64,000 bases of DNA from Ostrinia nubilalis (lineage: Eukaryota; Arthropoda; Insecta; Lepidoptera; Crambidae): NCBI RefSeq assembly GCF_963855985.1, contig NC_087107.1:2914001-2978000 (forward strand), read 5' to 3'. A model generated the notes under the pieces. The model did not search any database. It saw nothing but the letters and a program-made list of their open reading frames with translations, and was not told the origin of the DNA. Every line of letters begins with the position of its first letter. The first letter of the stretch is position 1. Below, piece after piece: positions 13,001 through 25,000 of this stretch. Position numbers and translations under genes: made by a program.

Positions 13001-16000
13001 TTAGAATTTTGATGATCGGTGAGTCAGTCAAGTCAGTGAGTGACAAAATTAAGTAACTTTGACCCGTTATAATTCTTAAACTACTGGTTCAAATTGAATG
13101 AAATTTTAAATATACCGTGTCTTTACAATGCCAGCATAGCTAATGAAAATTCAGCCTTCTAGTTTTATCCACAACGAAGTGACAGGCGGTCGAAAATGGC
13201 CTGAATTGCTTCGAGAAAAGGATGGTACGGCCGTGCCGCTTTTTTGCTCGACTTGGTGGGGGCACTGCCGTGCCCCCAGATATTTTGTAATCTTTATAAG
13301 GTGAAGGTACAATTTTTGCATTGAAGAAAGGTGGATGGAAGTGTAACTCCTTATATTTCCTTCTGATTCACTTCGTAGCAGATCCAAGGACTGTTAAGAC
13401 TCCCTAGACTAACTGCAGATTTTATTGACGTTCAGTTGTAGATCTTGGCTAACTTGCAGGTTGCACGTGTATAGAAGACTTTATGAGACATGAGGGCAAA
13501 ATCAGGTTTTTAGTGGATAAGCCCGGATTGTGGTAGGTCAAGTCTCGCATATCATAAGCTGCTCCCTGGCTGGTGCATATTTCATAAATTTTCCTAACGA
13601 ATAAAGGCCTGTTATGACATACTACTGTTAGAATAGTAGGTAAGACACGGGTCTTAACGCGACGTTTATTAATGAGTCACATTATGTACTCACGGCTTGA
13701 CGTTACTATTTTAGTTGAAATGGAACGCGAAAGTTCAAAATCTTATACTACTGTTAGATCTTTAGTGAAGATGGTGTTAAGAGTTATATTTTTACAGGAA
13801 CTCAAAAGCACTTCCCGACCCGATGTGCTGTACCATCTCCTGCAGTGTCTTCAAGTGCTGGTCTTGAACGCCGATGCTTTAGCCGATCACAGGGGCTTCC
13901 TGATTTGGTGCCAGGAGAATCTTCTTATTGACAAGTAAGCCATATTTGCAGTTATAACAAGTCAAAGGCGTTTATAGGCTAGCGTCCACATGTCGGTATC
14001 GTACGCATCGGACGTATCGCACGCAACGGATCGTAGTATTATTTATATGGAAACTCATATAAGTGCGTCCACCTGTCCGCATCGCACGCATCGCACATCC
14101 GATACGATGTGTTTTGTACGATGCGTCCGTTGCGTACGATACCGACAAGTGGACGCTTAGCTTTACTCAAGTTTTAGCAGATATTCACAATCTTCTCCAG
14201 TCTAGAATACGACTTTCTCTAACTTACTAGATACATATTCTGGAATTAGCCTGTGGGTAGGCTGTACCTATGCCTCCTAAAAGACAACGTAGGGTGTACT
14301 CCACTTTGTCTTTTGGGGGGTTAGTCGCCTTTAGTCACGACACCCACCAGAAGTGTGGGGGTGGTCCTTTATGTCCTATAGTTCTGCAGGAACTATAGTT
14401 ATAGTTCTTATTCTACTCTGACGGAGTTTCATGGCTAGGTGTACGTTCTTGACATAATAACGAACGAACGAACGAACATTAATGAACACAGGTTCATTCC
14501 TGTTCGTTCGTTTCAGCCGAAAGACGTCCACTGCTGGACAAAGGCCTCCCCCAAGGATCTCCACAAAGACCAGTCCTGCGCCGCTCGCATCCAGGCGCAT
14601 CCCGCGACCTTCACCAGATCGTCGGTCCACCTAGTGGGAGGTCTGCCCACGCTACGTCTTCCGGCTCGTGGTCGCCAGTCAAGAACTTTCCTGCCCCAGC
14701 GGCCGTCAGCTCTACGAGCTATGTGCCCTGCCCACTGCCACTTGATTTTAGCGATTCTGCGGGCTATGTCAGTCACTCTGGTTCTCCTACGGTTCATTCC
14801 TGTACTAATTAAATAATTTTCTTTCTTATCTCCAGCCTATGGAACGTCTGCAACGCCAGCCACTCCCACATCTGCTCAGTAGCAGTCCCAGTGCTTCTCC
14901 ACTGCGTGACGTTAGCTGGTGGTGCTGACGTGTTCTGCAACCTCATACGCGACCAGTTCCATCATCACGACCACCGAGTCCGGTTCACGGCGGTGGAGCG
15001 AGTCACCGTTATCATCAGGTAGGCAAGGCTTAGTGGAAAGTCAACAGTTTCATAGAAGGTAGTGCTTCTCCACTGGGTGACGTTTGCTGGTGGTGCTGAC
15101 GTGTTCTGCAACCTCATACGCGACCAGTTCCATCATCACGACCACAGAGTTAGATTCACGGCGGTGGAGCGAGTCACCGTTATTATAAGGTAGGCTAGGC
15201 TTAGTGGAAACATAGTAGTTTCCTAGTTGTGCTTCTCCACTGCGTGACGTTAGCTGGTGGTGCTGACGTGTTCTGCAACCTCATACGAGACCAGTTCCAT
15301 CATCAAGACCACCGAGTCCGGTTCACGGCGGTGGAGCGAGTCACCGTTATCATCAGGTAGGCTGGGCTTAGTGAAAACAAAACTCTTTCTTCTTTCAGTA
15401 GTTTCGTAGTAGTGCTTTTCCACTGCGTGACGTTAGCTGGTGGTGCTGACGTGTTCTGCAACCTCATACGCGACCAGTTCCATCATCACGACCACCGAGT
15501 CCGGTTCACGGCGGTGGAGCGAGTCACCGTTATCATCAGGTAGGCAAGGCTTAGTGGAAAGTCAACAGTTTCATAGAAGGTAGTGCTTCTCCACTTCGTG
15601 ACGTTAGCTGGTGGTGCTGACGTGTTCTGCAACCTCATACGCGACCAGTTCCATCATCACGACCACCGAGTCCGGTTCACGGCGGTGGAGCGAGTCACCG
15701 TTATCATCAGGTAGGCAAGGCTTAGTGGAAAGTCAACAGTTTCATAGAAGGTAGTGCTTCTCCACTTCGTGACGTTAGCTGGTGGTGCTGACGTGTTCTG
15801 CAACCTCATACGCGACCAGTTCCATCATCACGACCACCGAGTCCGGTTCACGGCGGTGGAGCGAGTCACTGTTATCATCAGGTAGGTTCTGAATGTTTCT
15901 GAAACCCTGATGGGACCAGGTGGACTTTGGAGTAAAATTATTTGTCACCTATTTTGCGCTGCAAAGATTTATTAAGAGAAAATTTTTCAGTGAAAGAACT

Positions 16001-19000
16001 TGGAAATCTTACTTGGACCAGGTCAAATCAACCATTGTAATTGTTGCCAGCAGTTTTGCCAGCAATACTTTTTGATAATTCTTTATGGTTTTTTACTTTT
16101 TTATTGATATTGTTTTTGGTTTTGATGTCTACTATACTGTCTCTAAACTCTGTCTTGAGCAATATACACTGTTTTGGCTTTAATTCTGAGTTTTTCCTTA
16201 AAAGCTTCTGCGTACAATTATTTGCAGGCCTATCCACAGTCAACTCAATCTCTGTTTTACAGCAATAAATACCTGTCACTTACTTCAATTTCACATTTAT
16301 CTTCTGCAATAAAACAAAAACAGTCATATGATTCATAATTCCACTTCAGATTTCCAATTCTCATTTATTTTGTATTTGACGCAGTTCACAAGGTGTATTT
16401 CTTAAGATAGCATACACTACTCATGCAACATAAATACACCATGCTTTATATATTTTTACAGATTCATGGACGGATCTCCCATTAGGACGAGCCTGCCTCT
16501 ACAGACAGCGCTGGCGACCGCCTTCTGCTACCTCATCTCGAGTATGGACGACATCAATGTGTACGTCGCGCAACGGGCTACGCTGTACATCGGGACCGTG
16601 CACGATAATGCTATTGACGTATGTTGTAGTCCGTACTTTACTTTTAGTAGGATTATTTTGCAACAAAAATTGTCAACTGTCTGTTTTTCCCCCGTCTTTT
16701 TCATCGAATCAAAATGCGCAGCCCTGTCTTGTGACGTAAGCGCGTACTGTTTATTTGTTCAAGGAGTTTCAAAATCAAAAATATCATATTCAATTTAATC
16801 AGTATTTTGGTCAAAAATAATATAAAAAAGGTAGCACATAAGGGGAACTTTAAATGTCTCCTTATCTTTTGGGCCTTACCACCGCTTCGAGACAAACATA
16901 TGACAAATGCTGAGAACAAACTCCGGAAAAAATTCAGGCACCACTAGTTGCCAGTCATTTGAAATAGGGGTATATCTCTATGGATGCGACACCAGTATTG
17001 AACAATCTTCAACCTCCCACTCCTACCACAGAATAATATAAGTACTACGTACAGAAGTTTTACTTCGCGAAGGTATTTAAAAAAATGTATGCTCAATGTC
17101 ATTAATTTAGCCTGTCTCAAGAGTCAAGCACCATTTTGTTGACAAACGTCAGTGATCGGCACTGCGCCGAAGCTATAGGGCTGACTTCGGTAAAATGATG
17201 TGACGTGAGGTGCCAAACTGCGGAAAATGGCGGAGGAAATACATGATTTAGCATGAATTATCATGAATGATATTAACTACTTATTTACCTCCCAGTGTCT
17301 TGAGGCAACTTAAAAAAGTACATTCTGTGTTTTTATTATTATTTAGGCAGTTAAATACTGCACAGTATTTAGTACACCATTTTCTTTATTTTCTTCCATC
17401 ATACACAAAAATACGCGTGCGTGAGTCAATGTTCGCTCGTATGTGAGGCCTTGTCGAATAGTATCCTGTAGGTGGGCCATCGTGCGTGTTTTGTTTTCGA
17501 TGTAAACTCGCGGAGATGAACAGGCCTGCTCCTACCATCTATCTATATCTATACTTACTAATATTATAAAGCTGAAGAGTTTGTTTGTTTGTTTACTTGA
17601 ACGCGTTAATCTCAGGAACTACCGGTCTGATTTGAAAAATTATTTCAGTGTTAGATAGCCCATTTATTGAGGAAGGCTATAGGCTATATACCATGACGCT
17701 AAGCGTAATATAGGTGCAGAGCAAAAATGAAAAATGTTGCGAAAACGGGTTTTCACGCGTACGAAGTCGCTGGCACAGCTAATATTATTCATACATGCCA
17801 CTCATATGTTATCTCTTACCTCCAGCTTCTCCTATTCTGCCTGGAGACCCAATTCGACCTGGTCATAGTAGACCGACCAATGGTGCTGCAGTGCATCTAC
17901 CAGCTGCACAACACGCTCAGCGACCGCCGCATCCTCACGTGGGAGTTCTTCCTCAACCGCTTCGAGGCGCTCTTACTGGAAGCCAACATCAACTCCAACA
18001 AGACCGTGGACTTTACCAACTTGAGGGGTGAGTGCTTAATACCTGGGGCAGAAGGTTCAGTTTTGTCTCCAGCCTTTTCTAGCGCTTCTTAAAGCCTGGT
18101 CCATGAGCACTTAGAATTTTGTCCAATGACCCCAAGCTACCCATCCTTATCGCTCGCGCGTAATTATATTGCTGTCGCGACTGTGCGACGGGCGCCCGCG
18201 GTGAGTGTGCGAGCGCGACAGCAACATAATTGGGTAGCTTGGGGTCATTGGACAAAATTCTACGTGCTCACGGACCAGGCTTTAGGCACTCTTATTGGCG
18301 GTTCAGATCTACCCCAAAAAGACCGTGGACTTTACCAACTTGAGGAGTGAGTGCTTATTACCCGAGGCAAAGAGGACAGTTTCTAACAAGACTTGACTTC
18401 ACCGACTAGGATGAGTTCTTAATACCTGAAGTGGAGGTACAGTTTGGTCTGTCACCTGACCTAAGGATTCGAGTCGCTACTCTAAGAGGCAAAACTGGTG
18501 ACTACACCAACTCAAGGGTTCTGTCTTTGCCTGACAGAGGGTTCAGTTTCGTCTGCCATCTGGCCTACGGATTCGAGTCTTAAGTGTGTGAAGCAAGACT
18601 GGTGACTACATCAAACTGAGGGGCGAGTCCTTAATACCTGGGGCAGAGGGTTCAGTTTCGTTTGTCCTGGTGATGTGGCCCGGGATGGTGCTGCAGTGCA
18701 TCTACCAGCTGCACAACACGCTCAGCGACCGCCGCATCCTCACGTGGGAGTTCTTCCTCAACCGCTTCGAGGCGCTCTTACTGGAAGCCAACATCAACTC
18801 CAACAAGACCGTGGACTTTACCAACTTGAGGGGTGAGTGCTTAATGCCTGGGGCAGAAGGTTCAGTTTTGTCTCCCGCCTTTTCTGGCGCTTCTAGGCAC
18901 TCTTATTGGAGGTTCAGTACTACTCGAACAAGACCGTGGACTTTACTAACTTGAGGGGTGAGTGCTTAATACCTGGGGCAGAGGGGACAGTTTCCAACAA

Positions 19001-22000
19001 GACTTCATCAACTAAGGCGAGTCCTTAATACCTGAGGCAGAAGTAACAGTTTTGTCTGCTGCCTGATCTCCCGCTTGGAGGCGCTGATGTTATAGTCTGG
19101 TCCGTGAGCACGTAGAATTTTGTCTAATGACCCCAAGCTACCCATCTTTATCGCTCGCGCGTAATTATGTTGCTGTCACGCTCGCACACTCACTGCGGGC
19201 GCCCGTCGCACAGTCGCGACAGCAATGTAATTACGCGCGAGCGATAAGGATGGGTAGTTTTGGGTCATTGGACAAAATTATACGTGCTCACAGACCGGGC
19301 TTTAGAAGCAAGATGGCGACTTTGCCAACTTGTGGGTTCTCTCTTTAATGTCTGAGACAGATGGGACAGTTTCCTCCAACAAGACTGTTGACTTCACCAA
19401 CTAGGATGACTTAAATAACTTGAGGAGTGAGTCCTTAATACTTGAGCCAAAGGGTACAGTTTTGTGTGTCGCCTCGCCTGGCCTACCGTTTGTGTAAGGA
19501 CTTTTTTGACACAATTTCTTTTTGTTTTTATAGTAAAAGTTGTTGCTTTGTGTATTTTTCATATGTGTATATGTCAATGAAGTTTTATCTTTTTGTCTAA
19601 AATATTTTTTATTTGTCTTATTTTTATCTAATTTTTATTGTTAATTAAATTAATGTCTTGTTATACAGGTTTACTGTTTTGGTGTGTAGATGATTGTGTT
19701 GTGAGTATATTTTATTGTTTTGATTTTTATGCTTTTGAACTGCTTATTTTTTTCATTTTTATATTCATCCATTATTCTATATCGCATCGTATCGTATTAA
19801 CAACTTAATTCTTGCTTTAGTTTTTACCATTAAGATAAGTGATGGTGGAAGTCCATATCTAGTAGTAATACAAGAAAAACAAAGGTTTTTTTAAGGAATG
19901 CCCAACACGCTTTAAATAAAATAATCTCTTTATTCACTCTTTCTTGTTTGAAAAAACCTTTTTGGGCCTGCCTAACCATCATGAAGAAATCTGAATTCTG
20001 TCTCTATTGAACAATTTATTTGTACGTTGTCAACAGAACTCGTGAGCAGCGAAACTAGTTCTGAATGGTTCCTGTACAAAGTGCGTCGCGCACACGAGGC
20101 CCTAAGTGTGTCTGCGAGGGAACCCAATGCGAACACTCTCAGTGCGTCGTTTGGCACCAAATGGCCCTACAAAAGGACCATATCTGCCCCAGCGACTATG
20201 CCGCCGCATCCAGATACTAGGCATGGTAAGTAAAGAAACACTTAAGTAAAGTAAGACTTAAGTAGTGTAGAATTGTTCCTATAGCTTAGAGTGTCTGCGA
20301 GGGAACCGAATGCGAACACTCTCAGTGCGTCGTTTGGCACCAAATGGCCCTACAAAAGGACCATATCTGCCCCAGCGACTATGCCGCCGCATCCAGATAC
20401 TAGGCATGGTAAGTAAAGAAACACTTAAGTAAAGTAAGACTTAAGTAGTGTAGAATTGTTCCTATAGCTTAGAGTGTCTGCGAGGGAACCGAATGCGAAC
20501 ACTCTTAGTGCGTCGTTTGGCACCAAATGGCCCTACAAAAGGACCATATCTGCCCCAGCGACTATGCCGCCGCATCCAGATACTAGGCATGGTAAGTAAA
20601 GAAACACTTAAGTAAAGTAAGACTTAAGTAGTGTAGAATTGTTCCTATAGCTTAGAGTGTCTGCGAGGGAACCGAATGCGAACACTCTCAGTGCGTCGTT
20701 TGGCACCAAATGGCCCTACAAGAGGACCATATCCGCCCCGGCGACTATGCCGCCGCACCCAGATACCAGGCATGGTAAGTATACTGACATTTCAGTGCAT
20801 AGCTAGAAATAGCTCCTATAGCGCGGATACTAGGCATGGTAAGTTTACTGACATTTCAGTAGTAAAGAATAGCTCTTATATGGTATAGTGTGTGACTATT
20901 TCCGAATGGTTCCTGTACAAAGTGCGTCGAGCGCACGAGGCTCTCAGTGTTTCTGCGAGGGAACCCAATGCGAACACTCTCAGTGCGTCGTTTGGCACCA
21001 AATGACCCTACAAGAGGACCATATCTGCCCCGGCGACTATGCCGCCGCACCCAGATACTAGACATGGTAAGTATACTGACATTTCAGTAGTGGATAGCTA
21101 GAAATAGCTCCTATAGCGTATAGTGTGTGAGAGGGAACCGAATGCGAACACTCTCAGTGCGTCGTTTGGCACCAAATGGCCCTATAAGAGGACCATATCC
21201 GCCCCGGCGACTATGCCGCCGCATCCAGACACTATACATACATCGTGAGTATAGTAAGACTTAAGTAGTGTAGCATTGTTCCTATAGCTTAGGATATCCT
21301 AACTAGAGGGAACCAAACGTGCACTCTCAGTGCGTCGTTTGGGACCAAATGGCCCTACAAAAGGACTATATCTGCCCCGGCCACTATGCCGCCACACCCA
21401 TCTATTAGGGAATCAAATGTGAACACTCTAACTGCGTCATTTTGGAACCAAATGACCCAAAAATACCATATTTGGCCCCTGAGACAAGGCTAATAAATGT
21501 AAAAAAACGGTCAAAATTACAGTAAGTGTTCTACATTCGGTTTAAAGAATCTTTATTCTCATGAAAAAACAAGTAGGGAGCATTTTGGTTGAACCCTCAA
21601 AAAAGTGGACTCAATCCACAAAAATGTATCCACAAGTATCTCCTATCTGTCACCATTTTTCATTCACAATCAAATTCCTTATTTCCAGAGCGCGAGAAAG
21701 TGTACTCCCGTCAGTACTCCGCGCCGTTGCTCAAACGCAAGACTTCGAGGTTCGGCTTGGGGCAGCTTCTGGCCACGCCGCAGCCTTTGGCACCGCAACG
21801 CTCTAACAATACTCATGGTAAGCGTCAAATATTTCAAGTACAGCACGGGAAACTGTCACAAGATGTCAAACAATAGGTTTGGACCTTATTCCAATGATGT
21901 AAAGTACAGTATTTCTTGGGAAAATCATAGTTTTGTAAAGCCTGGTCCGTGAGCACGTAGAATTTTGGATAGCGATAAGGATGGGTAGCTTGGGGTCATT

Positions 22001-25000
22001 GGACAAAATTCTACGTGCTCACGGACCAGGCTTTAGTATCAATCTTGATATGCTGTTGACTGAAGAAAAGTTCTTTACATAGTTGGATTTTTTTATTTTT
22101 TTTAACGCAAATGTAAAACATTTTTATAGCATTCCTTGATTATTTTAGAAGACATATTTAAAGGCACTGGGTCTCTATCAGAATGAACTCTAGGGGTGGA
22201 ATCTCCATTGGCGTGGGTTAACGGGCAAGGAGATAATATCTTGGATGGTTGACAACCACTTTTCCTACAATTTAACGTTCCACCAAACTCAACACGCTTT
22301 CAAAGATAACCTCGCAGCCGCCTGCTCACACTTAACATGACACAACTGATTGACAGTTAGCTTTTTCTGCGCATCAGTCGGGTGTTACGTTTAGGAATCA
22401 CAAACCTTCCGCTCTACAGATTTACAGATAACATAATATTAAGATTGGTACTATTAATCATCAATAATAATTTGCAGCATCTGTGTCCGGCGCTGACATA
22501 TTATTAACACAATGGATATAAGACTTTTTGAAGATATTTTTTGAGTCTGTTACAATTTCTTGTTATATTTGTTTGCATTACATACGCATTTAATTATGTA
22601 TTAAATTATAGATTTCTTTATTTTCAGATGGATTCCATTCCTTGTCCGGTCGTTCGACAGAAGATACGCTAACAACAGTGCTGCCTAAAATTGATCTCGA
22701 AGAAGCTGACAGAGAGACCACTAATCTGCTCGTCTTTCTACTGATGCAGTTCTTGTCCAGGTATGTTATAAAAAAGACTATCTACCTACTTTTTAAAACA
22801 AATACTTCCGAAATAGAGTCACAGTAATGCACAACTCACAATACAGATGTGGAAGTCATTGGGGGAGGCCTATGTTCAGCTGTGGACGTCCTGTGGTGAT
22901 GATGATGCCTTTTCACTCTCACTATGTACACTGTACATTGTACAGATGTCTTCTCTTTATACGAGATGCACCGGCTGATTTTTGCCGTTGCCTTTCCCCG
23001 GTCTCATACAAATGCACATAGTTCACATTTTTCATTAAAAATACCTTAAAAAATCAAAATTAAATAGTTGCTTGGAATGTTTTACGACAGCCAATGCCTA
23101 TTGTGGAGATCAATATATTTTTCATTTTCATTTCAGGTCAGATCAAGCCCATCCCACCGAAGACAAGGCAATAGCCAAAACACAGGAGTTAGTACTGAAA
23201 CATCTCTTCCTTTTGCTCGGGTACAACTGCAACGAAAAGTACTTCCACATCTCGCCATATACTCTAAGGTAAATAACTGACACTAAAGTTGGACCGACGA
23301 CCTCATAAACGTAGCAGGAAGGCGCTGCCACCAACCGGTCATTATGAAAATCATTGGGGAGGCCTATGTTCAGCAGTGGACGTCCTGTGGCTGAAATGAT
23401 GCTGATGATGATGGTGAAGATTTAAAATCATGTCGTCGACATAAATAGTCAATCAACATTACAAACGAAAACTAAGTAATAAATATTTTAAAATGTTTGA
23501 AATTCATAGACAAAGCTTATATATTATATTTTAATTAAAGAATTATTGTGTCAACAGGCAATCGTCCATCTTCAATGCATTTATGGCCAACCTACCTCAA
23601 GTGTTGGATCAAAACCACGTCATGGGTGCTTGCATTGCTGAACCTACACTGCTGCTACTACAGGTTTATATTTATTTAGTTTTATTAAAAATAATTTAGC
23701 AGACCTTAAAGCTAGGCAATAAACTACAATGTATTTTGGTAAATATATTCCCATTATTTTGTAATAATTGCAGTTATTTGTAATTTCCATTGTATCCCTT
23801 GATTGTTACCTGTTGTGTATGCCTTAATAAATAAATTCCTTTTCCTCACGTGGATTGCTAAACATTGGACCTCTCCTAAGATCCCTCTCCTTTGTTCATC
23901 CCAATAACTTCAATCACTTTTAGTGTTCCTTACAAATTGAGATTAATGTCTGATTTAGTACAATATTGCAGTAGTATTAAAGCATCGCTAGCTTACAAAA
24001 ACATTAGGTGCTTGTGCTTATAATATGAAGACAAAATGCACGTATCTTTCTATTTTTTTCTTCGGAGTTCCGATAACTTTTTTGGTCCTTAAAAACTCAT
24101 AAAACTTATTTATTTTTGCTAATAGGCTTTTAAAAAGCACTTGTACACGTCCCAGTATTAACCCTATCACTGCTTCGGGACAATAAATAGGCCAGTGCTG
24201 AGAAGAAGCAGCGCAAGAAAGTCAGTCATTATTTACTGGCAAGATCATGTTTGTCTTTAACTTTCTATAATGTTACAGTACTGCAGCGGAGGCACCTACG
24301 GCTCTACCAATCCGCCGGCCGCGACTCATTCCTTAGCGGCGTTAGAACCGCACGTTAGGAGGCATTGGCTGATGGCGCTACTGGTGGTTTTGTACAAGGT
24401 AAAATAAGAGAAAAATAGACCACATCTTATTGTACACCACACACAACACAAAAAAAAGAAACACACAAAAGAGACAGCACGATTTAGGCGGTCTTATCGC
24501 TATAAAGATTATAATTTTATATCGTCTATCATTCATTATGTATCTAATTTTTACTGCATTATACACAGGAGCTAGACTCTCCTAATTAAAAAAGGAAATG
24601 GAGGATCTTATATTGCCTAAGTTGGCCAGACGCGTTGATGTTACAAGCCTAGTTGTGTACCTGAAGACCTCTAAGTCGCCTAAATGTGAAAGCGCTCTAA
24701 AACTAGTATATCCGTTACATGTTCATAAAAATTGGTACAAATTAACGGGCCCTAAGTTTAAAGTTATATAAATACTGCTAGGATCTTCTTCATCTACTAT
24801 CTTCTACATCTAGGAAATGTTAGCAACGACGTTCAAATTGGTTGAGAAAGTGTTTCTTTATCGATCTAAAATTCACTTCAATGTTACAACATTGTACATT
24901 GGGTATCTCCACATTCATAACTTACCAATGAGGATCATTTCGATTTTTAGCTGTGAATGCAGATTTATAAGGCTAAGAAATCCTTAATACACAGTCCAAA

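Larger units (their letters stand above)
18028..19500 (+). repeat. Decayed tandem array of exon 14 3' end plus donor
   Basis: One long copy (about 18685-18832) is almost identical to the last 142 nt of exon 14, with its GTGAGTGCTTAATGCCTGGG donor context. About nine shorter, diverged copies of AAGACCGTGGACTTTACCAA CTTGAGG|GTGAGT...CAG are recognisable, near 18320, 18400, 18505, 18605, 18930, 18995, 19320, 19395 and 19430. Two F1 foldback MITEs (18090-18284, 19093-19304) have landed inside, so most of the array predates them. Confidence 0.85.

Noticed and set aside
14439..14816. 125-residue plus-strand ORF
   Set aside because: Antisense of the RTE reverse-transcriptase tail.
17727..18092. 121-residue ORF starting in the intron as a separate gene
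   Set aside because: It is exon 14 extended upstream and downstream by chance open sequence. The upstream part is a Helitron-like repeat.
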